Source: Sediminimonas qiaohouensis DSM 21189 (GTDB taxonomy: Bacteria; Pseudomonadota; Alphaproteobacteria; Rhodobacterales; Rhodobacteraceae). Taken from it: a stretch of 64,000 bases of DNA. The position numbers were made by a program, and so were the translations under genes. A model generated the notes under the pieces. It did no database searches. It was not told the origin of the DNA and was given only the letters and a program-made list of their open reading frames with translations. The stretch is taken from contig NZ_AUIJ01000012.1 in NCBI RefSeq assembly GCF_000423645.1, forward strand, positions 45,908 to 109,907, in the 5' to 3' direction. Positions 26,542-35,342 of this stretch are shown one piece after another (the stretch's first letter is position 1; each line of letters begins with the position of its first letter).

Positions 26542-27462
26542 ATGATGATATATCTCCCCATCGCCGAGGTATCGGTCAACCTGTTCCTGCTTCTGGGGCT
26601 GGGGGCGTTGGTTGGGGTTCTTTCGGGGATGTTCGGCGTCGGCGGCGGGTTCCTGATCACGCCGCTTCTGTTTTTCGTGGGCATCCCGCCGGCCGTCGCC
26701 GTGGCCACCTCCGCCAACCAGATCGTTGCCTCGTCGTTCTCGGCAATGCTTGCGCATCTCAGGCGAAAAACCGTGGACCTGAGGATGGGCATGGTCCTTC
26801 TGGTCGGGGGTTTGATCGGATCGGCCGTCGGGGTGATGCTGTTCAATCACCTCAAGTCCATGGGTCAGGTCGAGCTGCTGGTGCGCTTGTGCTATGTCGT
26901 GTTCCTGGGAGTCATCGGCGGCCTCATGCTGTTTGAAAGCTACCGCGCCATCCGCCGGGCCCGCCGCGCCGGCACCCCGGTCTACAAGCGCAAACAGCGC
27001 AATTGGGTTCATGCCCTCCCCTTCAAGATGAGGTTCCGCACCTCGGGGCTCTATATCTCGTCGATCCCACCGGTCCTTGTCGGGATGTCGGTGGGCCTGC
27101 TGGCTGCGATCATGGGTGTCGGCGGCGGGTTCATCATGGTGCCCGCGATGATCTACATCCTCGGCATGCCCACCAAGGTCGTCATCGGCACGTCGCTGTT
27201 TCAAATCCTGTTTGTCACCGCCTTCACCACCCTTTTGCACGCCACGACCAACTACACCGTCGATATGGCGCTGGCGGTCGTGCTGTTGGTGGGCGGGGTG
27301 ATCGGGGCGCAACTGGGCACGCAAATCGGCCTGCGCATGAAGGCCGAGCAATTGCGCGTCCTGTTGGCGGCGCTGGTTCTCGTGGTCTGCGCCAAGCTTG
27401 GCCTCGATCTGCTTTTGCAACCGTCCGAGTTGTACTCGGTCTCGACCATGGATCAGCTCTGA
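26542..27462 (+). CDS. TSUP (TauE/SafE) family membrane permease
   Basis: A 306-residue inner-membrane protein with about eight hydrophobic segments in two repeated halves. Both halves carry the family glycine motif: GMFGVGGGFLITPLL near 29-43 and AIMGVGGGFIMVPAM near 186-200. A basic cytoplasmic loop lies between them (about 130-160). TSUP proteins move sulfur or small organic anions such as sulfite, sulfoacetate or thiosulfate. The substrate is not fixed. Its stop overlaps the start of the next gene as TGATG, so the two are probably one functional unit. Confidence 0.85.
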   Translation: MMIYLPIAEVSVNLFLLLGLGALVGVLSGMFGVGGGFLITPLLFFVGIPPAVAVATSANQIVASSFSAMLAHLRRKTVDLRMGMVLLVGGLIGSAVGVMLFNHLKSMGQVELLVRLCYVVFLGVIGGLMLFESYRAIRRARRAGTPVYKRKQRNWVHALPFKMRFRTSGLYISSIPPVLVGMSVGLLAAIMGVGGGFIMVPAMIYILGMPTKVVIGTSLFQILFVTAFTTLLHATTNYTVDMALAVVLLVGGVIGAQLGTQIGLRMKAEQLRVLLAALVLVVCAKLGLDLLLQPSELYSVSTMDQL

Positions 27463-28232
27463 TGCGGGTGCTGTGCTCACTTCTGCTGCTCTGCCTTTCC
27501 TTTGCTGCGCACGCCCAGCAGCCCCGCGAAGAAGTCGTTCTTGGGCTGAGCCAGAACAGGGTTTCCATCACCGCAGATTTTGACGGCTCCGAGATCCTTA
27601 TCTTTGGCGCGATCAAGCGCGAGACAGCCATTCCAGAACAGCCGCTTGAGGTGATCGTCACCATCGCCGGCCCGTCCGAGCCCCTGATCGTGCGCCGCAA
27701 GGACAAACGTTTCGGCATCTGGGTCAACACGGACGCGAACCAGATCGACTCGGCTCCCTCCTACTATGCGGTGGCCACGTCCGGCCCCTTCAACGACGTC
27801 CTCAGACATACCGAGGATTTGCGCCACAAGGTATCGATCGCGCGCGCCATCCGGTCGGTCGGCGCCCCGGCCGAGATCGGCGATTCGCGCGCGTTTACCC
27901 GGGCCCTCATCCGCATCAGGCAAGACAACAGCCTCTTTCAGCTACTTGAAGGCGCCGTCGAGGTTGACCAGCAAACGCTGTTTCGCACCTCCATCGCCCT
28001 GCCGGCCAACCTGACCGAAGGCCCATACAAGACGCGCATTTTCCTGACACGGGGCGGCCATGTGATTTCGCAGTTCGAGACCGAGATCGATGTCTACAAG
28101 GTCGGACTGGAGCGGTTCTTGTACAACCTGTCACGCAGCCAACCACTCATATACGGCCTGTTGTCATTGGCGATCGCCATAGCCGCGGGATGGGGCGCAT
28201 CGGCCGCGTTCCGCATGCTACGGCAGGGTTAA
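27462..28232 (+). CDS. TIGR02186-family membrane-anchored periplasmic protein
   Basis: A 256-residue protein with a signal peptide (residues 1-18, ending AHAQ), a periplasmic beta-rich domain, and one C-terminal membrane helix (about 228-248). It looks like the TIGR02186 family, which commonly accompanies TSUP permeases in alphaproteobacteria. No catalytic motif is evident. Translational overlap with the permease suggests it is an accessory subunit. Its TAA stop shares the TTAA at 28229-28232 with the stop of the convergent SDR gene. Confidence 0.8.
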   Translation: MRVLCSLLLLCLSFAAHAQQPREEVVLGLSQNRVSITADFDGSEILIFGAIKRETAIPEQPLEVIVTIAGPSEPLIVRRKDKRFGIWVNTDANQIDSAPSYYAVATSGPFNDVLRHTEDLRHKVSIARAIRSVGAPAEIGDSRAFTRALIRIRQDNSLFQLLEGAVEVDQQTLFRTSIALPANLTEGPYKTRIFLTRGGHVISQFETEIDVYKVGLERFLYNLSRSQPLIYGLLSLAIAIAAGWGASAAFRMLRQG

Positions 28233-28948
28233 CCGCGCCCGATGAGGGGCATCTTGGTCGCCATCAGCGTCATGAACTGAACATTCGCCTCGGGCGGAAG
28301 ATCGGCCATGTTCACAACCGCGCGCGCGACATCCTCCACCGACATGGTCGGCGGCGCGTTTTCCGGGTTGTCGGCGATGATCCCCTCCAACAGCTCTGTC
28401 CGGGCATTGCCGATATCGATCTGCCCGCACGCGATGTCAAAGGCCCGCCCATCCAGCGACAAGCTCTTGGTCAGCCCCGTAATCGCGTGCTTGGTCGCCG
28501 TATAGCACACCGCCCCCTCGCGCGGGGAATGCGCGCTGACCGAGCCGTTATTGATGATCCGGCCGCCGCCCGGCTGCTGGCGCCGCATCTGCCCGAAAGC
28601 GGCCCGCGCGCACAGGAACATGCCATTGAGATTGACATCGACAACCTGCTTCCACTCGTCGAACTCCAGCTCGTCAATGGGGGCGGCGCGGCCGAAAAGG
28701 CCCGCGTTGTTGAACAGCACGTCCAACCGCCCAACCCGCGTGGCAAAGCTGTCGAATGCCGCCTGCACCTCATCGGGCCGGGTCACGTCACATGGCAAGA
28801 TGATCGCCCGCGCGTCGCCACCGGCAACAGCCGCAAGCGCATCACCGCGCCGCGCGATCATGCCAACGTGCCATCCCGCCTTCAAGAACGCCCGCGCGGT
28901 CGCGGCACCGATCCCCGCACTGGCGCCGGTGATCATGATGCTTTTCAT
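28229..28948 (-). CDS. short-chain dehydrogenase/reductase
   Basis: A 239-residue classical SDR. The NAD(P)-binding TGASAGIG is at residues 7-14, NNAG near 80, and the catalytic Ser plus YTATK (Tyr-x3-Lys) near 140-154. Arg-Arg after the second strand (ARRGD) suggests preference for NADPH. The substrate is unknown. Its ATG overlaps the stop of the upstream helicase gene as ATGA, so it is the downstream partner in a two-gene unit. Confidence 0.85.
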   Translation of the reverse strand: MKSIMITGASAGIGAATARAFLKAGWHVGMIARRGDALAAVAGGDARAIILPCDVTRPDEVQAAFDSFATRVGRLDVLFNNAGLFGRAAPIDELEFDEWKQVVDVNLNGMFLCARAAFGQMRRQQPGGGRIINNGSVSAHSPREGAVCYTATKHAITGLTKSLSLDGRAFDIACGQIDIGNARTELLEGIIADNPENAPPTMSVEDVARAVVNMADLPPEANVQFMTLMATKMPLIGRG

Positions 28949-30489
28949 TGCACACCCTCCTGCGCATCCTGCGCCTCAAGGGTCAGCGGCGCAGGCTCAA
29001 CCTGGCGCAGATCATCCGCCCGCAGCGGCCCCGTTGGCTTCGCCAACCGATTGCGCACCACCCAATAAAGCCGGTTTGAGGCCCGCGTGATCGCCACGTA
29101 TGCCAGACGTTTCCACAACGGCTGCCCCGCCTCGTTCCGGCCCATTCGCGCGGCGGCAAACAGGTCGGGCGCGAACACCTGGACGTTTTCCCATTGAGAG
29201 CCTTGCGCCTTGTGAATCGTCACCGCCGCCCCGTGCAGGAACGTGGCCCCCATACGCGCCGCGAACGGGATGAACGGCTCTTCCTCGTCGGGCTTTTCGA
29301 TCTTGACGATGCTCGCCGCGCTCAGGCTGGGGTCCTCGGCCCCCATGACATGCAGCCGCGAAAACCCCGGCTTGCGACCGGGGCCAAGGTACACCACCTG
29401 CGCCCCCTTGATCAGGCCGCGCGCCTCAAGGTCCAACCGCTTCTTACGATGCTTGAGCGGTAACTCCAGCCCATCGCAAATAAGCGGCTCCCCCGGCAGA
29501 AGCGCATCCTCGGGGGCGTCATGCACCTGGCGAAACGCGTTGATCAGGCGGATGCGCGTCACATTTCGCCACACCAGGACCGGGCTGCGCGCCATCAGGT
29601 CCACCTCGACGCGGTTGGCCCACACAACCCTGTCGTCGCGCTTTGCCGCCTCCTCGACCATGCGCTCAAAGTCCTCGAACTCAAGCGCCGGGTCCGACAG
29701 GGCATGCGCCAGATCCAGGATCGGATTATCCGCCGCCTGCCTGTGAATACGGCTCAGCTCAAGCCGCTGGTCGTCCGGCAGCCGGTCGAACACCATTTCC
29801 CCCGATTGCCCCACCGGCGCCAACTGCGCCGGGTCGCCAAACAGCAGAAGCGTCGGGAAAATCTCTTTCAGATCATCAAGTTGCCGTGCATCCAGCATCG
29901 AGGATTCGTCCACAAACCCGATATCCAGCGGCTCGTCGCGGCGCTTCCATCCGGTGATGAAATCCGATCCGCGCAGCCCCGCCGCGGCCAGGGCACCGGG
30001 AACCGATTTGTGCACATTGTAGAAAGCAAGCGCGCGATCAAGCGCCAGATCCGTCAGCCCCTCGATCACCGGGCGCTCGCCATTGCCGGCCAGCCACTCC
30101 GCGATCTTCTCATATTCGGGGTCGTAGACGGGCGTGTAGATGATCCTGTGTATGGTCGTCGCGGGCACCCCCCGCGCGCGCAGCACGCTGGCGGCCTTGT
30201 TGGTCGGCGCGAGAATTGCAAGCGTCCGGCGGTCCTTGGTGCGGCGCCCCTCGTAATCGCCTGACACTGTTTCAACGCCCGCGTCCTGCAGCGCCCGGTA
30301 AAGCGTCGATAGCAACATCGTCTTGCCCGACCCGGCCTTGCCGATGACCGCCATGATATTCTCGCCGCCTGCCTTCGGCGGCGTCAGCAGACCATCCTCG
30401 ATATCCACCCCGACCGACTTCAGCAGGGCGGATATCCGATCATATGCGTCGGCCTGATCGTGCGAGAATTGCATGGCATCGTCGGTCAT
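28945..30489 (-). CDS. RecD-like ATP-dependent DNA helicase (SF1B)
   Basis: A 514-residue helicase. Motif I reads [12 protein letters not shown] near residue 50, motif II VDESSM near 195, and motif [13 protein letters not shown] near 215. Motif V/Va reads [15 protein letters not shown] near 425, and [12 protein letters not shown] follows in motif VI. It resembles the C-terminal half of RecD/TraA-type helicases without an N-terminal extension, and many alphaproteobacteria carry such a stand-alone copy. No RecB or RecC is encoded beside it. A downstream SDR overlaps it by four bases, with no obvious functional link. Confidence 0.85.
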   Translation of the reverse strand: MTDDAMQFSHDQADAYDRISALLKSVGVDIEDGLLTPPKAGGENIMAVIGKAGSGKTMLLSTLYRALQDAGVETVSGDYEGRRTKDRRTLAILAPTNKAASVLRARGVPATTIHRIIYTPVYDPEYEKIAEWLAGNGERPVIEGLTDLALDRALAFYNVHKSVPGALAAAGLRGSDFITGWKRRDEPLDIGFVDESSMLDARQLDDLKEIFPTLLLFGDPAQLAPVGQSGEMVFDRLPDDQRLELSRIHRQAADNPILDLAHALSDPALEFEDFERMVEEAAKRDDRVVWANRVEVDLMARSPVLVWRNVTRIRLINAFRQVHDAPEDALLPGEPLICDGLELPLKHRKKRLDLEARGLIKGAQVVYLGPGRKPGFSRLHVMGAEDPSLSAASIVKIEKPDEEEPFIPFAARMGATFLHGAAVTIHKAQGSQWENVQVFAPDLFAAARMGRNEAGQPLWKRLAYVAITRASNRLYWVVRNRLAKPTGPLRADDLRQVEPAPLTLEAQDAQEGVQ

Positions 30490-30552
30490 GGCGCGACCCT
30501 ACATCGCGGTCGCGCCAAGGGCCAGAGCATCCGCCGGGCGGTGTTCCGGCAA

Positions 30553-31188
30553 TCAGGCGGTCAAGGCAAGCGGCGCGTCGATCGTGCCAAAGGCCTGCTC
30601 GAACCACATCCGCGACAGCTCTACCGAGATACCCGCTTGCTCGGCCACTTTCGCCTGCGCGTCGCGTGAAAACTCCCACAGTCCGACGCTTATGGCGTTC
30701 CGGCCCTGCCCACTGGATCCAAGAACGGTCGGGCTGGCCCCGATACGGCGGTAGATGCGCACCATTCGCGCATCGAACACGCCGACCAAATGGCGGATCC
30801 CAAACCCCTCAAGGATCTCGCCCCCGGCCAGCATCAAGGCGGCCGCAACCGACGGCGCCGCCCCCCGCGCCAGGCAAAACCGCGTGCATTCCCAGATCAG
30901 CGGGCTCTCGATACGCACGCCGTCCGTGAGATCCAGAAAATGATCGTTCACCATGCACGCCTCGGCAGTCGGCAGAAACCGCATCGAGCCCCCATGCGTT
31001 CCATCGGCGCGCTGCCATATCACGTAGAGCGGGTTCAAATCGTCGTATTCGTCCCGCTCATGCCCTTCATCGTCAACGGACACGTCCCACTCCAGTCGAT
31101 CACGAAACTGATCGGCCCTGTCGCGGAACATGGTATCGCGCAATTTTGGATAATCTTCGAGTTGATCTGCATATAGATACTTAAGCAT
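30553..31188 (-). CDS. luxI: acyl-homoserine lactone synthase (LuxI family)
   Basis: A 211-residue autoinducer synthase. Conserved features are the N-terminal FRDRADQFRDRLEWDV (the invariant Arg, Phe and Trp), LNPLYVIW, and GSMRFLPT, followed by the ECTRFCL segment. The enzyme makes an N-acyl-homoserine lactone from S-adenosylmethionine and acyl-ACP or acyl-CoA. The chain length cannot be read from sequence. AGAGGG lies 6 bases before ATG 31188. A 22-bp lux-box-like dyad lies just upstream. It follows luxR in the same direction. Confidence 0.93.
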   Translation of the reverse strand: MLKYLYADQLEDYPKLRDTMFRDRADQFRDRLEWDVSVDDEGHERDEYDDLNPLYVIWQRADGTHGGSMRFLPTAEACMVNDHFLDLTDGVRIESPLIWECTRFCLARGAAPSVAAALMLAGGEILEGFGIRHLVGVFDARMVRIYRRIGASPTVLGSSGQGRNAISVGLWEFSRDAQAKVAEQAGISVELSRMWFEQAFGTIDAPLALTA

Positions 31189-31202
31189 TCGTTTACCCTC
31201 TG

Positions 31203-31224
31203 GCCTGACATCGTAAAATCAGGC
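31203..31224. promoter_or_regulatory. lux-box-like dyad upstream of luxI
   Basis: GCCTGA (31203-31208) and TCAGGC (31219-31224) form a perfect dyad with a 10-base centre, the spacing and CTG/CAG core of lux boxes. It lies only 15 bases from the luxI ATG, closer than usual for activation. It might instead be a luxR terminator stem or a repression site. Confidence 0.55.
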
Positions 31225-31337
31225 TATCCAGAATTGGTTAAAGGAATCTCAATCTTAACGAGAAGTTACATTTTCGGCGCCATGCCATTGGTTGCGCCGC
31301 CAGGCAGCCCGGCAATCACCTGTTATTGCAGGCTTTT

Positions 31338-32051
31338 CTACACGACGATCAATCCACGGCTGATTGCGCGGGCCACGGCATGGGTAGTGTTCTGCGCGCC
31401 CAACTTGAACCGTGCGCTTTCGATATAAACGCGCAATGTATGCTCGGAAATGGAAAGCGTCTGCGCCACTTGCGCCCTGCTATAGCCAATCGCGAGGAAC
31501 GTCATCGCCTCCACTTCGCGCGGCGAGAGGGAGGGTGTCTGCTCTGGCCGACGCCCGGGCTCGAACTCGAGGGCTTTTTGATTGAAGAAGTAGGCAATAA
31601 GGATCAAATCGCGGCGGTTCGTCTCGGCAAAAGCAGCCCATGCATCGTCTTCCGCGTTATGGCTCACGGTGAACATCGCGAACTGCCCGTTGGGCCCGCG
31701 CACCGGGACCGAGTAGCCCTGATTGCCGACGCCGTGCTCGATCGCATCCACTTGGAACTGCCGCACGGCGCGGCTGGACCAATCAAGCCGCTTCCAGTCG
31801 ACAGGGTGGAAGCGTTGGTAGCACCCGTACACGACCGGATCGATCTTGAGATAGTCCTTTTCCAGGTACCGCGCGACCCACGCGTCGGAGTAGGTTCCGC
31901 ACCCGTATTGATCACCATCGGAGTTCACCCAGTGATAAACCATGTGATCGACACCGAAATGATCGCGCAAAGCCTGAATAACCTGCTGCAGGTCTTCAAC
32001 TCCTGTAGCGTGCTCCAAATCCTCGAGGATCGTTTCCACCCCAGGCGTCAT
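31338..32051 (-). CDS. luxR: LuxR-family quorum-sensing regulator
   Basis: A 237-residue regulator. Residues about 17-160 form the autoinducer-binding domain, with the ligand-pocket tryptophan, tyrosine and aspartate in VYHWVNSDGDQYG, YLKIDPVVYGCY and PVDW. A C-terminal LuxR helix-turn-helix (about 172-235) contains LSPREVEAMTFLAIGYSRAQ. It binds the lactone made by the neighbouring LuxI. ATG 32051 has AGGTGGA 7 bases upstream. The gene begins inside a small upstream ORF in another frame, suggesting translational coupling. Confidence 0.93.
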   Translation of the reverse strand: MTPGVETILEDLEHATGVEDLQQVIQALRDHFGVDHMVYHWVNSDGDQYGCGTYSDAWVARYLEKDYLKIDPVVYGCYQRFHPVDWKRLDWSSRAVRQFQVDAIEHGVGNQGYSVPVRGPNGQFAMFTVSHNAEDDAWAAFAETNRRDLILIAYFFNQKALEFEPGRRPEQTPSLSPREVEAMTFLAIGYSRAQVAQTLSISEHTLRVYIESARFKLGAQNTTHAVARAISRGLIVV

Positions 32052-32211
32052 CGGCGTCCACCTGTACAGGCGCCCCATCCATCTGCGATGCAATCTCGGC
32101 GGCGGCTACCTGCCGGGTCGTGTCCAACTGCGCCGATAATGCGTCCAATCCGTGTTTTTGCGCATACCCACGCAGGTCCACTAGCACGTCGATTATCCAT
32201 TCATTCTGCAT
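31996..32211 (-). CDS. small conserved-looking protein encoded ahead of luxR
   Basis: A 71-residue acidic protein starting at ATG 32211, with MQNEWIIDVLVDLRGYAQKH followed by a second helix-like stretch through residue 44. The first two thirds look like real protein; the tail overlaps luxR by 56 bases in another frame. A TTG at 32229 is an alternative start. I do not know its function. Its place at the head of the quorum-sensing operon, behind a CtrA-like site, suggests a regulatory role. The sequence has no membrane segment or signal. Confidence 0.65.
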   Translation of the reverse strand: MQNEWIIDVLVDLRGYAQKHGLDALSAQLDTTRQVAAAEIASQMDGAPVQVDADDAWGGNDPRGFGARYRS

Positions 32212-32232
32212 GTTAGCTCTCGTCGTCAATGG

Positions 32233-32247
32233 TTAATTAAGAATTAA
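32233..32247 (-). promoter_or_regulatory. CtrA-type binding site ahead of the quorum-sensing operon
   Basis: The motif TTAA-N7-TTAA is exact at 32233-32247. Read on the minus strand it extends to TTAACCAT, the preferred right half-site of CtrA. It lies 22-36 bp upstream of the first start codon of the small ORF-luxR-luxI unit. Confidence 0.6.
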
Positions 32248-32421
32248 ATCAAATATACCATGTATCCATGCGCGTCCGCCACTCACAGTTTCCAACTCCC
32301 CAGAAATAGCGAGGGGCGGGAAAGCCAGGCCATTGATCTTAAAGGTATTTGATTTAAAAAGGAAAAGCCCGCACCATCGTTAACCATGTTGCGCGCCCTT
32401 CCTCATGCATACATTACAATC

Positions 32422-33720
32422 CTAAATGTTGCGGGTTTGCCCCGCTTCGACAACATCTTCGACAGTCCTCAAACCCGTCACCGGCGCCTGAACCAGAACG
32501 GCCATGTTCCCGGGCTTGTGTTCATTGCGCAGCATCTTCATGTGCGCCTGCGGAATCTCGGACCACGGGAACACCTCGGACATGCAAGGATCGATGCGGC
32601 GCTCCACCATCAGCTTGTTGGCCCCCGACGCCTGCTTGAGATGCGCGAAGTGGCTGCCCTGAAGGCGCTTTTGGTGCATCCACATATACCGCACGTCAAA
32701 GGTGCAGTTGAAACCGCTGGTGCCGGCACAGATCACGACCATCCCGCCCTTCTTGCACACCAGTGTCGAGACCGGGAATGTCGCCTCGCCGGGGTGCTCG
32801 AAAACGATATCGACGTTGTTGCCCTTGCCGGTGATGTCCCAGATCGCCTTGCCGAACTTGCGGGCCTCCTTGAACCACTCCGCATATTCCGGCGTGTTGA
32901 CGGTCGGAAGCTGCCCCCAGCACTTGAAGTCCTTCCGGTTGATCACGCCCTTGGCGCCCAGGCTCATCACGAAATCGCGCTTGTCCTCGTCGCTTATGAC
33001 GCCGATCGCGTTGCCGCCCGCCGCGTTGATCAACTGGATCGCGAATGATCCAAGCCCCCCGGACGCCCCCCACACAAGGACATTCTGACCGGGCTTCAAT
33101 TCATGCGGGTGATGCCCGAAAAGCATCCGATAGGCCGTCGCCAGCGTAAGCGTATAGCACGCCGATTCCTCCCACGTCAGGTGCTTTGGCCGCGGCAATA
33201 GCTGCTGCGCCTGCACGCGCGTGAACTGCGAGAACGAGCCATCATGCGTCTCGTATCCCCAGATGCGCTGCGAGGGGCTGAACATCGGGTCGCCGCCGTT
33301 GCATTCCTCGTCGTCGCCATCGTCCTGGTTGCAGTGGATCACGACCTCGTCGCCCACCTTCCAGCGCGTGACCTTGTCGCCAACCTTCCACACGATGCCG
33401 GACGCGTCCGATCCCGCGATGTGGTAGGGCTGCTTGTGCCCGTCAAACGGGCTGATCGGCACACCAAGGCCGGCCCAGACCCCGTTGTAGTTCACCCCCG
33501 CCGCCATCACGAGAACAAGAACCTCGTGGCTGTCGATCTCCCAAGTATCGACAACCTCAACCTGAAAGCTCTTGTCGGGCTCGCCGTGGCGTTCGCGCCG
33601 GATCGCCCACGCGTACATCTGTTTCGGCACGTACCCCAGCGGGGGCATTTCGCCAACTTCGTAAAGATCCTTCTCGGGTGCCTCGTACGGAGCGATCCCG
33701 GTGTCGGTGTCCAGAGCCAT
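32422..33720 (-). CDS. ccr: crotonyl-CoA carboxylase/reductase
   Basis: A 432-residue medium-chain reductase that carboxylates crotonyl-CoA with NADPH to (2S)-ethylmalonyl-CoA, the key step of the ethylmalonyl-CoA pathway. The N-terminus (KDLYEVGEMPPLGYVPKQMY) and the nucleotide-binding VLVWGASGGLGSFAIQL are typical of Ccr. YETHDGSFSQF and NVDIVFEHPGE also match. The start at 33720 (MALDTDTG) fits homologs better than 33732. A TTTCA-N8-TGAAA dyad lies 90 bp upstream at 33810-33827. ecm lies on the far side of the next gene. Confidence 0.95.
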   Translation of the reverse strand: MALDTDTGIAPYEAPEKDLYEVGEMPPLGYVPKQMYAWAIRRERHGEPDKSFQVEVVDTWEIDSHEVLVLVMAAGVNYNGVWAGLGVPISPFDGHKQPYHIAGSDASGIVWKVGDKVTRWKVGDEVVIHCNQDDGDDEECNGGDPMFSPSQRIWGYETHDGSFSQFTRVQAQQLLPRPKHLTWEESACYTLTLATAYRMLFGHHPHELKPGQNVLVWGASGGLGSFAIQLINAAGGNAIGVISDEDKRDFVMSLGAKGVINRKDFKCWGQLPTVNTPEYAEWFKEARKFGKAIWDITGKGNNVDIVFEHPGEATFPVSTLVCKKGGMVVICAGTSGFNCTFDVRYMWMHQKRLQGSHFAHLKQASGANKLMVERRIDPCMSEVFPWSEIPQAHMKMLRNEHKPGNMAVLVQAPVTGLRTVEDVVEAGQTRNI

Positions 33721-33853
33721 TTCAGCCTCCATCCTCGTTCAATTGCCGCGACGCAGAATCGCGGTGTCCTGCCTCGGAATACTGATGACCGCGCAACAAT
33801 GCAATCGGGTTTCATATCTTTTTGAAATTTTATAACCTCGCGGGCGCAGCATT

Positions 33854-35206
33854 TCAGGACGCTTGCGACGCCCCTGTCAGATGCGCGACCGAAGCCGCGT
33901 AGAACGACAGGAGCGGCTTTTCGCCCTCGACCACGCGAACGCCATCTTCGCCCTCGGACACAAGCCCGCGCGTTTTCAATGCCTTCATCCCTTGGACAAC
34001 AAGATCGGCGGCGCTGTCGCAGGGGCACTGCCCCTGTGGCAGCGATGCAAGGGTCTGCGCGACATCGGCCTCAAGCTCTGCCCGCGACATGGCGCCCCCC
34101 GACCGCAGCAACGCCGCCGCAACAAGGGGCACCGGCAGGGCCGGAACGTTGCGCTTGATCCGCTGCATCAACTCCTCGGCCAGTTCATCCACATTGCCCT
34201 TGAACCCGCTCAGGGCCAGTGGCGTGCCGAAATTGACGCTGGCGGTGCCAAAGCGGTGATAGCGCCCCCGCACCCGGAGCCACAGCGACCGCGCAATGAA
34301 CCTGAGCACAACAGAGATGCGCGCGCGAAACCGGCGCTCGCCCGTCTGGCCCGCGGTCACAAGGATACGATCCTCAAGAACCCTGTCGTAGTTAAGGGAA
34401 ACCGGCACAAAGACCACGTCGCGCGCCGCCGTGTCGTGCCCCTCGACGATATACTTGAAAAGCCCAAGGCGCGGCTGCTGCACCTCTCCCGTAAGGCTAA
34501 GCCCCCCTTCGGGGAAGACCGCCTGTGCAACCCCGCCATCCGTTGCCATGCGCACGTAACGCGCCAACACCCTGCGATACAGCTCATCGCGGGACTTGCG
34601 GCGAATGAAATAGGCCCCCATTGCCCGGATCAGGCGGCTAAGCGGCCAGATGCGCGCCCACTCCCCCACCGCGTAGCTGAGCGCCGATCGCTCTGCCGCA
34701 AGGTAAGTCACGAGCACATAATCCATGTTGCTTCGGTGGTTGATCACGAAAACCAAGGTGTCATCGCGATCGATCCGCCGCAGCGCCGCCTCGTCATGCG
34801 GACCAAGGTGCACATCATAAAGCGCCCGGCTAAGCCAGCGGGTCACGCGAATGGCAAACCCGAAATAAAGGCTTGCGCTGAACGATGGCACGATCTCGCG
34901 CGCATAGGCGCGGGCGTGCTCGAACGCGACGTTTTCGGGGATGCTCCGGGCCTTGGCATGGGCCGCGATGGCCCTTGACACCTCGGGATCATAGATCAGG
35001 CGCTGGATCATGTCATGACGATGCGCCAGCTTGAATGGCTGAATGGGCCGCTCAAGCCGCTCGTTGAGACGCGCAACCACCTTTTCCATGCGCCGCCGGA
35101 AAAACCACCTGACCGATGGAAACAGGAAATGCGACGCAAACGTGACCGCCGCGAACAGCACGATCAGCACCAGCGCCCAAAGAGGAATCTCAACCATCGT
35201 GCCCAT
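33854..35206 (-). CDS. glycerophosphate acyltransferase-like membrane protein
   Basis: A protein of about 450 residues with an N-terminal membrane helix (about 8-28). The acyltransferase HX4D motif appears as NHRSNMDYVL near 155, and FPEGGLS near 235 is the second block. The overall layout is of a PlsB/PlsC-like enzyme acylating glycerol phosphates or lysophospholipids, common beside ccr in Rhodobacteraceae. ATGs at 35206 and 35197 are both possible. The C-terminal 100 residues are helical and not part of the catalytic fold. It is divergent from ecm. Confidence 0.8.
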   Translation of the reverse strand: MGTMVEIPLWALVLIVLFAAVTFASHFLFPSVRWFFRRRMEKVVARLNERLERPIQPFKLAHRHDMIQRLIYDPEVSRAIAAHAKARSIPENVAFEHARAYAREIVPSFSASLYFGFAIRVTRWLSRALYDVHLGPHDEAALRRIDRDDTLVFVINHRSNMDYVLVTYLAAERSALSYAVGEWARIWPLSRLIRAMGAYFIRRKSRDELYRRVLARYVRMATDGGVAQAVFPEGGLSLTGEVQQPRLGLFKYIVEGHDTAARDVVFVPVSLNYDRVLEDRILVTAGQTGERRFRARISVVLRFIARSLWLRVRGRYHRFGTASVNFGTPLALSGFKGNVDELAEELMQRIKRNVPALPVPLVAAALLRSGGAMSRAELEADVAQTLASLPQGQCPCDSAADLVVQGMKALKTRGLVSEGEDGVRVVEGEKPLLSFYAASVAHLTGASQAS

Positions 35207-35230
35207 TTGCGCAGCATGGACTCGCAACGC

Positions 35231-35264
35231 CGCTGCGTAAATCACCTTATGCCGCGACGCAGCG
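35231..35264. promoter_or_regulatory. inverted repeat in the divergent promoter before ecm
   Basis: CGCTGCGT (35231-35238) and ACGCAGCG (35257-35264) are exact 8-base arms with 18 bases between. TATAAT follows at 35279-35284, about 58 bp before the ecm start. The repeat overlaps where a -35 element would be, so it may be a repressor or activator site. Confidence 0.4.
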
Positions 35265-35342
35265 AATTGACGCCGCCATATAATTCCGGTTATCTGCGCC
35301 GCAACGCAATAAAATTGCCAACCCGATTCACCGGAGGCCGAG

